From Dictyobacter alpinus (GTDB lineage Bacteria; Chloroflexota; Ktedonobacteria; Ktedonobacterales; Ktedonobacteraceae), in assembly GCF_003967575.1 (NCBI RefSeq), contig NZ_BIFT01000001.1, positions 3,472,001 through 3,536,000 on the forward strand: 64,000 nucleotides of DNA. The letters run 5' to 3'. Shown in pieces: positions 18,200 to 27,303 of this stretch; within the stretch, counting starts at the first letter, position 1, and each line of letters opens with the position of its first letter. The position numbers and the translations under genes were made by a program. The notes under the pieces are model-generated. The model saw only the letters and a list, made by a program, of their open reading frames with translations, was not told where the DNA came from and did not search any database.

Positions 18200-18482
18200 G
18201 GCTGTGACAGGATAAGTAACGATCCATGGTTGCGAACAGAGAGTAGATAGTTGGTGAGAAGTCTACACGTATACTGATCGTGAATAAGGACCTGTAGCTG
18301 CGAGAAGAAATCGCGTTTCACGCGAGAGTAGAACTTCGCCGGTGACCACCGTAATCGGGTCTGAGTATGTATGACAGATACATACTTGCTGAGGTTGCTA
18401 TCGTGAGGTGGCAACGAATGCAGGTGGCAACACGAGAGTTATGTGCTCTTCGTCCTGAGTAGTGGGATGAAGGGCTTTTTTG
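18200..18482 (+). promoter_or_regulatory. Lysine T-box leader 1 (first of a tandem pair)
   Basis: Order of elements: GGATAAGTAACGATCC at the base of stem I; AGAGAG and GGTGAGAA in its distal part; the specifier loop GAATAAGGACC with specifier AAG (18286-18288, Lys); an AGAGTAGAACTT segment after stem I. The T-box sequence is CAGGTGGCAACACG with the tRNA-end-binding TGGC at 18425-18428. The terminator is CTTCGTCCT...GGGATGAAGGGCTTTTTT. Uncharged tRNA-Lys should stabilise the antiterminator and let transcription proceed. The specifier assignment is consistent in all three leaders of the window. Confidence 0.88.
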
Positions 18483-18544
18483 TTTGTCTTTTATCCACGT
18501 ACAGATGACATAAGGTACATAGACAACAAAACAAAAGATAGAAG

Positions 18545-18822
18545 CAGTGTAGGGAAAAGTAACGGGTCCCTGGCGCATCCAGAGAGCGAACTGATGCTGG
18601 AATGTTCGTATGCCCATCCTGTGAATAAGACCCTGAAGCTACGAGAAGAAATCACGTTTCACGTGAGAGTAGAACTTTGTCGACTTACCCTCGTTACCGG
18701 GTTGTTACAGAAATGCGTATTTCTGTACACTGAGGCTTGTACCGTGAGGTATAGGTAAATGAGGGTGGTACCACGAGAGTTGATGCTCTTCGTCCTTACT
18801 GGGAGGATGAAGGGCTTTTTTT
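18545..18822 (+). promoter_or_regulatory. Lysine T-box leader 2 (second of a tandem pair)
   Basis: Same architecture as leader 1: AAAAGTAACGGG at the base, AGAGAG, specifier loop GAATAAGACCC with AAG at 18627-18629, AGAGTAGAACTT, T-box GGGTGGTACCACG (TGGT 18776-18779) and terminator CTTCGTCCTT...AGGATGAAGGGC followed by seven T. It lies 62 bp after the terminator of leader 1 and 58 bp before lysW. No promoter is seen between the two leaders, so both must be antiterminated for lys expression, which should sharpen the response. Confidence 0.9.
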
Positions 18823-18880
18823 AGCGGAAAAATTTAGCGGTAAATACAGTAATAATAGATATAAAGAGGAGAATAAGAAG

Positions 18881-19045
18881 ATGGCAGCACAGTGTCCCGA
18901 ATGTGAAGCAAACGTTGAGGTTCAGGGTTTAATGGTTGGCGAGATCACCTTTTGTCCTGATTGTAACGCTGAACTGGAAGTCATTAATGTAGAGCAACCT
19001 GAAGTAGCCCTGGCCCCTGAGGTCGAGGAAGATTGGGGGGAGTAA
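18881..19045 (+). CDS. lysW: LysW, amino-group carrier protein for lysine biosynthesis
   Basis: 54 residues. The zinc-binding pattern is C-P-E-C near the start and F-C-P-D-C about 24 residues later. The acidic C-terminus ends EDWGE, the strict carrier motif whose terminal glutamate gamma-carboxyl is joined to the amino group of 2-aminoadipate. The protein keeps all later intermediates attached until lysine is released. AGAGGAG lies 10 bases upstream of the ATG. It heads the operon directly behind the T-box pair and is followed after 4 bases by lysX. Confidence 0.96.
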   Translation: MAAQCPECEANVEVQGLMVGEITFCPDCNAELEVINVEQPEVALAPEVEEDWGE

Positions 19046-19049
19046 CCCT

Positions 19050-19913
19050 ATGCGCCTGGCTATCCTGACATCGCGAGTTCGCGTGGAAGAGAAATTGTTG
19101 GTGGAAGCGTTGCGAGAGCGTGCGATCGATTTTGACGTCATCGATGATGGCGAACTGTTATTCGATCTGGCGCAGCCGCAGGAGCGCTGGCAAGCGTATG
19201 ATGCCGTGCTCTGCCGTAGCGTGAGTCAGTCCCGTGGCCTGGCTGTTCTGCACGTGCTGGAACACTGGGGGATCCCGGTGTTTAATTCGGCGGCCGTGAC
19301 CGCTCTCTGTAACGATAAATTATTGACCTCGCTGGCCCTGTTACGAGCTGGTCTGCCTGTGCCACGTACGCTGCTGGCCTTTGATGCCGATCGTGCGCTG
19401 GAAGGTATCGAGTCGGTTGGCTATCCAGCGGTCCTCAAGCCGATTAGTGGCTCCTGGGGGCGTTTGCTGGCCCGGGTCAATGATCGTGACGCAGCCGAGG
19501 CTGTGATTGAGCATCAGGAGACGCTGGGTTCATATCAACATCATATTCACTATATTCAGCAGCATGTAGAGAAGCCGAATCGTGACATCCGGGCCTTTGT
19601 GGTCGGTGGTCGCACCATCTGTGCCATCTATCGCAGTAGCGCCCATTGGGTCACCAACACCGCCCGTGGGGCCATCACCGAAAATTGTCCTGTGACTCCT
19701 GAACTGGATAGCCTTTGTGTCCGTGCCGCCCGGGCTGTTGGCGGCGGTATCCTGGCCGTAGATGTCTTTGAAGATCCTGAACAGGGCCTGTTGATCAATG
19801 AAATCAACGCCACAATGGAGTTCCGTAACAGTATTGCTCCAACTGGCGTAAACATTCCGCGAGAGATGATTGACTATATCTTCAGTCAGGTACGCGAAGG
19901 GGTTGTGCTATGA
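19050..19913 (+). CDS. lysX: LysX, LysW--2-aminoadipate ligase (ATP-grasp)
   Basis: 287 residues, normal length for RimK/LysX-type ATP-grasp ligases. It has NDKLLTSLALLRAGLPVPRT, AVLKPISGSWGRLLARV (nucleotide-binding lysine and glycine-rich loop), DIRAFVVGG and the metal-binding end GGILAVDVFED...LLINEINATMEFRNS. It joins 2-aminoadipate to the C-terminal glutamate of LysW. It overlaps lysY by the ATGA at 19910-19913, indicating translational coupling. A role in an arginine pathway (ArgX) is possible for this family, but the operon has homocitrate and homoaconitase genes, which favours lysine. Confidence 0.94.
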   Translation: MRLAILTSRVRVEEKLLVEALRERAIDFDVIDDGELLFDLAQPQERWQAYDAVLCRSVSQSRGLAVLHVLEHWGIPVFNSAAVTALCNDKLLTSLALLRAGLPVPRTLLAFDADRALEGIESVGYPAVLKPISGSWGRLLARVNDRDAAEAVIEHQETLGSYQHHIHYIQQHVEKPNRDIRAFVVGGRTICAIYRSSAHWVTNTARGAITENCPVTPELDSLCVRAARAVGGGILAVDVFEDPEQGLLINEINATMEFRNSIAPTGVNIPREMIDYIFSQVREGVVL

Positions 19914-20974
19914 GTCGAGTACGCGTAAGTATCGTAGGAGGATCTGGTTATACCGGAGGCGAGTTGATCCGCCTGCTGCTCTTCCATCCGATGGTCGAGA
20001 TTAGTCAGGTCGCCTCGGGCAGTCAGGCCGGCCATTTTGTGCATAGCGCCCACCCGAACCTGCGCAAGATCAGTACACTGCGTTTCTGTCATCCCGACGA
20101 CCTGACAGCCTGTGACGTACTCTTTTTGTGCCTGCCGCATGGCGTTTCGTCGGGTGAGATCGAGCGTTATCGTGGACTGGCACCACGGGTCATCGATCTA
20201 TCCGGAGATTTCCGCTTGCGTTCGCCGGAGCTCTATCAGCGCTGGTATGGCCATCAGCATCCAGCGTCCGACTTGTTGCCCAAGGCTGTTTATGGACTCC
20301 CTGAGCTCCATCGTGGTGAGCTAACCGAGGCTACCCTGGTCAGTGGTACCGGCTGTATGGCGACCACCTCGATCCTGGGATTAGCCCCGCTGTATCGAGC
20401 CGGAGTCGTGAATCAGGCGCTACCACTGGTCGTCGAGGCCAAAGTCGGCTCATCGGCCGCCGGAGCCAAGGCTGGACCTTCCAGCCATCATCCTGATCGT
20501 AGTGGCGCGGTCCGTTCGTTTGAGCCAACGGGCCATCGTCATAGCGCCGAGTTGATCCAGGAACTGGGACAACTGGATGGTGGGGCGGACCTGAAACAGA
20601 TTGTAGCCTTCTCGGCCACCGCCGTTGAGCTGGTACGCGGCATCCTGGTGACGGCCCATGTCTTTTTGAATGAGGACCTGGAAGAGAAAGCCATCTGGCG
20701 CATCTTCCGCGAAGCGTATCAGCGCGAGCCATTTATGCGCCTGGTCAAAGAACGTAATGGTGTCTACCGTTATCCCGAGCCCAAGATCCTGGCCGGTAGC
20801 AACTATTGTGACGTTGGCTTTGAGGTAGACGTGGAGCAGCGGCGCGTCGTCGTTATGGCTGCCCTCGACAACCTGATGAAGGGCGCCGCCGGTAACGGTG
20901 TGCAAGCCCTGAACTGTATGTTGGGTTGGGACGAGACCCTGGGCCTGACCTTCCCAGGTCTGCATCCCGTGTAG
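19910..20974 (+). CDS. lysY: LysY, LysW-aminoadipyl-6-phosphate reductase
   Basis: 354 residues of the ArgC/LysY family. It has the N-terminal NADP fold SIVGGSGYTGGELIRLL, the catalytic cysteine C149 in SGTGCMATTS, and the C-terminal DVGFEVD...MAALDNLMKGAAGNGVQALN ending. It reduces LysW-bound aminoadipyl phosphate to the semialdehyde, with NADPH. The GSSAAGAKAGPSSHHPDR region matches the LysY/ArgC active-site loop. It starts inside the last codon of lysX. A 97-bp gap separates it from lysZ. Confidence 0.95.
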   Translation: MSRVRVSIVGGSGYTGGELIRLLLFHPMVEISQVASGSQAGHFVHSAHPNLRKISTLRFCHPDDLTACDVLFLCLPHGVSSGEIERYRGLAPRVIDLSGDFRLRSPELYQRWYGHQHPASDLLPKAVYGLPELHRGELTEATLVSGTGCMATTSILGLAPLYRAGVVNQALPLVVEAKVGSSAAGAKAGPSSHHPDRSGAVRSFEPTGHRHSAELIQELGQLDGGADLKQIVAFSATAVELVRGILVTAHVFLNEDLEEKAIWRIFREAYQREPFMRLVKERNGVYRYPEPKILAGSNYCDVGFEVDVEQRRVVVMAALDNLMKGAAGNGVQALNCMLGWDETLGLTFPGLHPV

Positions 20975-21071
20975 GCTCGGTCCTTGCGCCCGATTTGCCT
21001 CTCTTGCGTCGGGGCGGTCCCAGTTTATGTGATGGCGATGGATATCGTGGTTTTTTGAAAGGATGTGTACG

Positions 21072-21956
21072 ATGACATTGGTGGTAAAAATTGGTGGCGG
21101 TGCCGGGGTTGCGACGACGGCGATTGTGCGCGAGATCGCGGAGCTGGTGGCTGCGGGCGAGCGGGTGGTGCTGTTACATGGTGGGTCGGATCTGACCAAT
21201 ACGTTGTCTGAGCGGCTGGGTCATCCACAGCGCATGATTACTTCGCCGAGTGGGATGACGAGCCGCTATACCGATAGTGAGACGCTGGAGATTTTTTCAA
21301 TGGCGGTGGCGGGCCAGATCAATACAGATCTGGTGGCTCAGCTACAAGGACTGGGTGTGAATGCCTTTGGGATGGCTGGTGTGGATGGTCGCCTGCTGGT
21401 GGCGCGGCGTAAGGCGTTGGTGCGCTCCGTGACGCCGGAAGGCCGAACTCAGATTCTACGCGATGATTATACGGGTCAGATTGAGCAGGTTAACAATACG
21501 TTGCTGGAGATGCTGCTGGACACTGGCTATACACCGGTGATTGCGCCTCTGGCCCTGAGTCATCAAGGGGAGCGCCTGAATGTGGATGGTGATCGGGCCG
21601 CGGCGGCTGTGGCTGCGGCTTTACACGCCGATGCTTTGATTATCATGACCAATGTTCCGGGTCTGCTGAGTGATCCACAGGATAGCTCGACCCTGATCCA
21701 GTCGATTCCCGCTAACCAGCTAGAGACTTTTATGGATTATGCCCGAGGGCGCATGCGTAAGAAATTGTTGGGTGCTCAGGAAGCTCTGAACGGTGGTGTG
21801 GCACGCGTCTGTATCGGTAGCGCATCACTGCGAGCCGTACTGAATGGAGCCGGCACCACTATTGCTACAACCACTATGAGTGAACAGGCACAGACAAATT
21901 ATACAGTAGAGAATCACCACCTACCTATCCGTGAGATGGCGTCGGTGAATAAATAA
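21072..21956 (+). CDS. lysZ: LysZ, LysW-aminoadipate 6-kinase
   Basis: 294 residues of the amino-acid kinase (ArgB/LysZ) family. The N-terminal LVVKIGGGAG is the phosphate-binding strand-loop. LLHGGSDLTNTLSERLG contains the substrate loop, and NVDGDRAAAAVAAALHADALIIMTNVPGLL the nucleotide site. It phosphorylates the side-chain carboxyl of LysW-bound aminoadipate. The start at 21072 was preferred over the ATG at 21063 because AAAGGA sits at proper distance from the former only. Confidence 0.94.
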   Translation: MTLVVKIGGGAGVATTAIVREIAELVAAGERVVLLHGGSDLTNTLSERLGHPQRMITSPSGMTSRYTDSETLEIFSMAVAGQINTDLVAQLQGLGVNAFGMAGVDGRLLVARRKALVRSVTPEGRTQILRDDYTGQIEQVNNTLLEMLLDTGYTPVIAPLALSHQGERLNVDGDRAAAAVAAALHADALIIMTNVPGLLSDPQDSSTLIQSIPANQLETFMDYARGRMRKKLLGAQEALNGGVARVCIGSASLRAVLNGAGTTIATTTMSEQAQTNYTVENHHLPIREMASVNK

Positions 21957-21987
21957 TCGCGAAAAGAAAGAGGAGGGGAGGTCCCAG

Positions 21988-24297
21988 ATGGGCACAAATT
22001 TAGTAGAAATAGAGCATCAATATACGAGCGGTGTGTATGGGAAGCGTCCGGTTGAGATTGTACGCGGGCAAGGTGCCACATTGTGGGACGCCGATGGGAG
22101 GAGCTATATCGATTGCATGGCCGGACATGGCGTAGCCAACATCGGACATGGCCGGACCGAGATCGCGGCCGCCCTGGCTGCGCAGGCCCAGCGCCTGATC
22201 ACCTGTCCTGAAGTGGTTTATAACGATGTACGCGCCCGTTTACTACAGCGTCTGGCGCAGATAACGCCTGAAGGATTGAATAACTTTTTTCTGTGTAATA
22301 GTGGTACTGAAGCGGTTGAGGGCGCCTTTAAATTTGCGCGCCTGGCGACCGGGCGTACTGGTATCGTGGCGACGCTACGCGGGTTCCATGGTCGTAGTAT
22401 GGGGGCGCTCTCCGCTACCTGGGAGAAGCACTACCGCGAGCCATTTGCTCCGCTGATCCCCAATGTCTCGCATATGCGCTATAACGATCTGACGGCGGCC
22501 GCTAACGCGATTAGTGAAGATACCGCCGCCGTGATCATAGAACTGATACAGGCCGAAGGCGGTGTCCATGTCGCCCAGGAAGAATATGTCCAGGGACTGG
22601 CGGCCCTGTGTCGTGAGCGTGGGGCACTCCTGATCATCGATGAAATCCAGACCGGCTTTGGTCGTACCGGTACCCTCTTTGCCTGTGAACAATATGGCGT
22701 TCAGCCAGATATCCTCTGCCTGGCTAAATCCCTGGCCGGCGGTGTTCCGATGGGAGCGGTCTGTCTGGGAACACGAGTAATGGAGAGCGGGCGTATCGGG
22801 AAAGGTGCCCATGGGAGCACCTTCGGTGGTAATCCTCTAGCCTGCGCGGCCGCCCTGGCCACGCTAGACATCCTAGAACAGGAAGAGCTGGCTACCAGAG
22901 CCGCAGAGCTAGGAGCCTATGCTCAGCAGCGTCTGCGTGCCATACAATCACCTTTGATCCGTGAGGTGCGTGGACGTGGACTCTTGATAGGTATTGAACT
23001 TACCAAACGCGTTCAGCCCTATCTGGAGGCCCTCTGCGAGCGTGGTGTGCTGGCCTTGCCCGCCGGAGCCAATGTTCTACGGCTGCTGCCGCCACTCGTT
23101 ATCAGCCGCGAACAATTAGACCAGGCACTAGACATCGTTCAGGAGGTCCTGAGAGGCGCGTCAGAGCCTCTGCAACCAATTAATGCCATAACTATCCATA
23201 ATGATGGCGCAAGGCCTGAAATCACGCTCTTACAGCGAATGCTGACCATCGCCAGTCTTTCGCGTCAAGAAAGTTCGTTGGCCCACTTTCTCGTCGAGCA
23301 GGCGCAGCAGCTAGGACTCCATGCCTATGTCGATGAGGTTGGTAATTTTGTCGCCAGTACCCATGCTGAGCCAACTGAGCAAGCGCCTGTGGTCCTGCTC
23401 GGACATATGGATACCGTGCCGGGTAATATCCCTGTCCGTATCGAGGATGACCTGCTCTATGGACGTGGCGCGGTCGATGCCAAGGGACCTCTGTCCGCCT
23501 TTATCTGTGCCGTTGCTCGCATCGCCCAGCAGTCAGCCGGACTGCAACCAATCATTGTGGTCGGTGCGGTCGAGGAGGAGGCCGCGACCTCACGTGGGGC
23601 ACGTGGGATCATCCAGCGCTATCAGCCATCCGCCTGCATCATTGGTGAGCCAAGTAGTAGTCGGGCCGTAACCATTGGCTACAAGGGCCGTCTACTCATC
23701 AATGGCTGCGTCGCCCAACAATCAAGTCATAGTGCCGGCCCGGCCCGCAGCAGCAATGAGATTGCTGCGGCATTCTGGGAACGCGTGCGCCGCCACGCTG
23801 AAGAATGGAATCAGCAGCACGCCGGTAGCTCGGCCTTCGCGGCCCTGCAACCCTCCCTGCGGAGTATCCAGAGCAGTCACAATGGCCTGGAGGAGCGTAC
23901 CAGTTTCACGATTGGCTATCGCCTGCCACCAGCGTTTGAGATTCCCGCCCTGCGTGAGCAACTACAGCGCTGGGCCTATGAAGATGATATCCACATCCAG
24001 TTTTCCGGTGAAGAGGTTGCCTACCAGACCACACGCACCATTCCGCTGGCACGCGCCTTCATCGCCGCTATCCGCTCGACGGGAGCACAGCCGACCTTTA
24101 AAAATAAGACAGGCACATCCGATATGAATGTCGTCGGACCACATTGGGGACAGAATATCGTTGCCTACGGACCTGGAGATTCAAGCCTTGATCATACACC
24201 CAACGAGCATATCAGCCTCACGGAATATACCCATGCGATTGATGTACTCGAACATGTTCTGCATACGATTGCAGCACAAAGGGAAACAGCCTTATGA
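21988..24297 (+). CDS. lysJK: LysJ-LysK fusion: aminotransferase plus LysW-lysine hydrolase
   Basis: 769 residues with two complete enzymes. Residues ~1-392 are a class III PLP aminotransferase of the ArgD/LysJ type: CNSGTEAVEGAFKFAR, GFHGRSMGALSAT, LLIIDEIQTGFGRTG and the PLP lysine K247 in CLAKSLAGGVPMG. Residues ~405-769 are an M20-type deacylase of the LysK/ArgE type: metal ligands in LLGHMDTVPG (H473, D475) and GRGAVDAKG (D497), the VEEEAATSRGA glutamates (~529-531), and later KTGTSDMNVV and DHTPNEHIS. The order matches the last two pathway steps: amination of the LysW-bound semialdehyde, then release of lysine. A short linker (~392-405) joins them. The stop overlaps the next ATG. Confidence 0.93.
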   Translation: MGTNLVEIEHQYTSGVYGKRPVEIVRGQGATLWDADGRSYIDCMAGHGVANIGHGRTEIAAALAAQAQRLITCPEVVYNDVRARLLQRLAQITPEGLNNFFLCNSGTEAVEGAFKFARLATGRTGIVATLRGFHGRSMGALSATWEKHYREPFAPLIPNVSHMRYNDLTAAANAISEDTAAVIIELIQAEGGVHVAQEEYVQGLAALCRERGALLIIDEIQTGFGRTGTLFACEQYGVQPDILCLAKSLAGGVPMGAVCLGTRVMESGRIGKGAHGSTFGGNPLACAAALATLDILEQEELATRAAELGAYAQQRLRAIQSPLIREVRGRGLLIGIELTKRVQPYLEALCERGVLALPAGANVLRLLPPLVISREQLDQALDIVQEVLRGASEPLQPINAITIHNDGARPEITLLQRMLTIASLSRQESSLAHFLVEQAQQLGLHAYVDEVGNFVASTHAEPTEQAPVVLLGHMDTVPGNIPVRIEDDLLYGRGAVDAKGPLSAFICAVARIAQQSAGLQPIIVVGAVEEEAATSRGARGIIQRYQPSACIIGEPSSSRAVTIGYKGRLLINGCVAQQSSHSAGPARSSNEIAAAFWERVRRHAEEWNQQHAGSSAFAALQPSLRSIQSSHNGLEERTSFTIGYRLPPAFEIPALREQLQRWAYEDDIHIQFSGEEVAYQTTRTIPLARAFIAAIRSTGAQPTFKNKTGTSDMNVVGPHWGQNIVAYGPGDSSLDHTPNEHISLTEYTHAIDVLEHVLHTIAAQRETAL

Positions 24298-25442
24298 GAT
24301 CGCTCGCTATTCTGGATAGCACCCTGCGCGAGGGGGAGCAATTCATCAAAACCTTTTTTACGCTGGAGCAGCGTGTGAAGATCGCACGCTGGCTGGATCG
24401 CCTGGGGGTGACGTTTATCGAACTGCCCTCGCCCGTTTCTTCGCCTGAGACCCGTGAAGCGATCCAGGCTATCTGTGCCCTGGGTCTACGATCGCATGTC
24501 GTGGCGCATGTGCGTTGCGTTGAGGCCGATGTCCAGGCCGCCTTAGATACCGACGTCTATGGTCTGAATCTGTTCTTTGGGACCTCCACAGAACTACGCT
24601 CGTATAGCCATGGGCGCCGCATTGAACAGATCGTCCAGCAGTCCGTGCCGCTGATCCAGCAGGTACGTGCCGCTGGCCGCTATGTGCGCTTCTCGGCCGA
24701 AGATGCCTTTCGTAGCGATCTGGTCGACCTGCTGACCATCTTTGACGCCGTAGTCGAAGCTGGCGTCCAACGCATTGGTCTGCCGGATACTGTTGGCATA
24801 GCAACGCCACGTCAGGTTGACCGGTTGGTGAGCCTGGCAGCAGCACGCTATCCCAATGTAAGTATCGAGTTTCACGGGCACAACGACACCGGTTGTGCCA
24901 TCGCCAACACCATAGCCGCCTTTGAAGCTGGCGCCGACTGCCTGGATGTCACGGTCATGGGGATCGGAGAGCGTAACGGGATCGCCTCCTTGAGTGGGAT
25001 CATCTCGCAACTCTATATCCACTATCCAGACCTGCTGGCACACTACGATCTGACCCAGTTGATGGAGTTAGAGCTATACGTGGCCGAGTGTCTGAACATC
25101 AATATCCCCTATAACATGCCGATCACGGCTCCCTGCGCCTTCACCCATCGCGCCGGGGTACACACCAAAGCCGTATTGAATAATCCAGGCGCCTATGAAA
25201 TCCTCAATCCCACCGATTTTGGGCTGGTGCGCCACGTCGATGTCGGTTCCCGTTTCACGGGTCGCTATGCCGTGGGACATCGCGCCGTCACCTTGGGACT
25301 ACAACTGACCTCTGAAGAGGTCGCGCAACTGACCCGGGCGATCAAAGAGCGGGCCGAACATGGCTCGCTCAACGATGAAGAGGTCAACACATTTATTCTT
25401 GCCTGGTATGAAGAGAAAGGAAGCCTCGTATGGGAACGCTAG
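24294..25442 (+). CDS. hcs: Homocitrate synthase
   Basis: 382 residues of the HMGL-like acyltransferase family. The N-terminal ILDSTLREGEQF contains the catalytic Arg and metal-binding Asp. FHGHNDTGCAIANT supplies the metal histidines, GIGERNGIASL the conserved glycine loop, and THRAGVHTKAVL the catalytic histidine of the C-terminal part. There is no long LeuA-type regulatory domain, as in Thermus-type homocitrate synthase. It condenses acetyl-CoA with 2-oxoglutarate, the first step of the alpha-aminoadipate route. Isopropylmalate or citramalate synthase is possible by fold, but the operon argues for homocitrate. Confidence 0.9.
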   Translation: MRSLAILDSTLREGEQFIKTFFTLEQRVKIARWLDRLGVTFIELPSPVSSPETREAIQAICALGLRSHVVAHVRCVEADVQAALDTDVYGLNLFFGTSTELRSYSHGRRIEQIVQQSVPLIQQVRAAGRYVRFSAEDAFRSDLVDLLTIFDAVVEAGVQRIGLPDTVGIATPRQVDRLVSLAAARYPNVSIEFHGHNDTGCAIANTIAAFEAGADCLDVTVMGIGERNGIASLSGIISQLYIHYPDLLAHYDLTQLMELELYVAECLNINIPYNMPITAPCAFTHRAGVHTKAVLNNPGAYEILNPTDFGLVRHVDVGSRFTGRYAVGHRAVTLGLQLTSEEVAQLTRAIKERAEHGSLNDEEVNTFILAWYEEKGSLVWER

Positions 25443-26698
25443 CCGAAGAGATTTTTAGTTATAGATTGGGCCGTCCTGTGTCCGCGGGAGATACCGTTGT
25501 AGTGGATGTAGATCATGTGATGAGCCACGATACGACGACGCCGCTGGCCATCAAAGCTTTCCGCAAGCTGGCCGAACAGAATAAGGGCCGTGTCTTTGAT
25601 CAGAAGCGCTCACATATTGTCTTTGATCATATCATTCCTGCCGCGACGATTCAGGCCGCGACCCTGCACCGCGAGGTACGCACCTTCGCCAAAGAACAGG
25701 AGATCCCGATCCTTCAGGAAGGTATCTGCCACCAGGTTATGCCAGAGAAGGGCTTTGTCCTGCCTGGTAGCATCATCGTCGGCGCTGATAGCCACTCCTG
25801 CACCTATGGAGCCTTCGGAGCCTTCGGGACCGGTATGGGCTCAACCGATATCGGTGTTGCCTACTCCACCGGACGTAGCTGGTTCCGCGTGCCTGAAACC
25901 ATCAATGTGCATATCACCGGCCAGATCCCTCCTGGTGTCTTTGCGAAAGACATCTCCCTGGAGATCGTGCGCCGCCTGGGTGTAGATGGAGCCAACTATC
26001 GCGCCCTGGAATATACCGGTGAGGTCATTGAAAACTTCTCCATGAGTGAGCGCATGACCTTTTCTAACATGGCCATCGAGATGGGTGGAAAAGCCGGCCT
26101 GATCGCGGCCGACGAGACAACGCGGGAATGGTTACGTGGACGAACCGATAAAGACTATCCTTTGTTGCGTGCCCACAATCCACACTATGAACAGGTCATC
26201 GAGATCGACGTCACCAACATGAAACCCCTGGTCGCCTGCCCGCCGGATGTCAATATTGTGCATCCCGCCGAAGAGGTCCAAGACATCAAGATCGACCAGG
26301 TTTTCCTGGGCACCTGCACCAATGGTCGCCTGGACGACCTGGAGATCGCCGCTAACATCTTGCGCGGCCGCACCATCAGCCCCGATCTGCGTATGGTCGT
26401 CATTCCCGCCTCCCGTGAGATCTACCTGGAGGCCATGAGACGCGGCTACCTGGAGATCTTCGCCGAAGCCGGCGCATCCGTGGGTACTCCAGGCTGTGGA
26501 CCCTGTATTGGCCGTCACTTCGGCGTCCTGGCCCCGGGCGAACGCGCCATGACCACCATGAATCGCAACTTCACCGGCCGTATGGGTGATCCCACCGCCG
26601 AAATCTATCTTGGTAGTCCAGCCACCGTGGCCGCGACCGCCCTGACCGGCCATATTACCGATCCAAGGACCGTACTCTTCGCTGAAAACCTGGCCTGA
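25430..26698 (+). CDS. hacA: Homoaconitase large subunit (LeuC/HacA type)
   Basis: 422 residues, the length of the archaeal/thermophile LeuC2-type large subunit. Iron-sulfur ligands are visible as C in FLGTCTNGRLDDL and CGPC in TPGCGPCIGRHFG. VGADSHSCTYGAFGAFGTGMGSTD is the aconitase signature. It dehydrates and rehydrates homocitrate to homoisocitrate with the small subunit. It overlaps the homocitrate synthase gene by 13 bases. The LeuC and HacA subfamilies look alike; the choice comes from the lys context. Confidence 0.9.
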   Translation: MGTLAEEIFSYRLGRPVSAGDTVVVDVDHVMSHDTTTPLAIKAFRKLAEQNKGRVFDQKRSHIVFDHIIPAATIQAATLHREVRTFAKEQEIPILQEGICHQVMPEKGFVLPGSIIVGADSHSCTYGAFGAFGTGMGSTDIGVAYSTGRSWFRVPETINVHITGQIPPGVFAKDISLEIVRRLGVDGANYRALEYTGEVIENFSMSERMTFSNMAIEMGGKAGLIAADETTREWLRGRTDKDYPLLRAHNPHYEQVIEIDVTNMKPLVACPPDVNIVHPAEEVQDIKIDQVFLGTCTNGRLDDLEIAANILRGRTISPDLRMVVIPASREIYLEAMRRGYLEIFAEAGASVGTPGCGPCIGRHFGVLAPGERAMTTMNRNFTGRMGDPTAEIYLGSPATVAATALTGHITDPRTVLFAENLA

Positions 26699-26748
26699 GC
26701 CGGTTGGTTGGACACCTGTACACGCACGAAACGAAAGGACACACACCC

Positions 26749-27243
26749 ATGGGACGCATCTGGAAAGTCGGCGACAACATCAACACCGACCTGATTATAC
26801 CTGGACGTTATAACGTTACCACCGATCATGCCCAGCTAGCAAAATACTGCCTGTACGAAGCCTATCCCGAATTCTCCCAGGGAGTACAACCGGGCGACAT
26901 CCTGCTAGGTGGACACAACTTTGGCTGCGGCTCCTCACGCGAGCATGCCCCGACCTCCATCCTGGCCAACCAGGTCAAAGTCGTGATTGCCCGCAGCTTT
27001 GCCCGCATCTTCTACCGTAACGCCGTCAACATCGGCCTGCCCGTCCTTGTCTGTGAAGAAGCCGTCCTCAACAGCGAAGACGGCCAGCAGCTCGACGTAA
27101 ACCTGACCACCGGCCAGATTACCAACCTGACCACCGGCCAGACCTTCCAGTCCGAACCGCTCGACCCCTTCGTCGCCCGCATCGTAGCCGCCGGAGGCAT
27201 CATCAACTACATTCAAGCCAACGACGGCCAACTCGTCTACTAA
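26749..27243 (+). CDS. hacB: Homoaconitase small subunit (LeuD/HacB type)
   Basis: 164 residues with the small-subunit swivel domain: IWKVGDNINTDLIIPGRYN at the start and HNFGCGSSREHAP, the phosphate/substrate loop, in the middle. The ends carry the FYRNAVNIGLPVL segment. It completes the homoaconitase heterodimer. The start at 26749 is supported by AAAGGA upstream; longer frames to 26704 lack a site. In the Thermus enzyme the loop before GR-Y-N decides homoaconitate versus isopropylmalate; this was not resolved by eye. Confidence 0.9.
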   Translation: MGRIWKVGDNINTDLIIPGRYNVTTDHAQLAKYCLYEAYPEFSQGVQPGDILLGGHNFGCGSSREHAPTSILANQVKVVIARSFARIFYRNAVNIGLPVLVCEEAVLNSEDGQQLDVNLTTGQITNLTTGQTFQSEPLDPFVARIVAAGGIINYIQANDGQLVY

Positions 27244-27249
27244 CCCTCA

Positions 27250-27286
27250 AACGCCATCCCCAAAATGACCAGACGGGATGGCGTTT
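27250..27286 (+). terminator. Terminator of the lysine operon
   Basis: AACGCCATCCC pairs with GGGATGGCGTT and the stem ends in TTTT. It begins 7 bp after the hacB stop. Confidence 0.8.
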
Positions 27287-27303
27287 TCAACCAACGGACC
27301 AGG

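Noticed and set aside
17466..18215. Short plus-strand frames between the zincin and the T-box
   Set aside because: They cover inverted repeats, a palindrome copy and the lys promoter and lack start signals.
20450..21199. 249-codon minus-strand frame across lysY and lysZ
   Set aside because: Antisense to two well-supported pathway enzymes and without family motifs.
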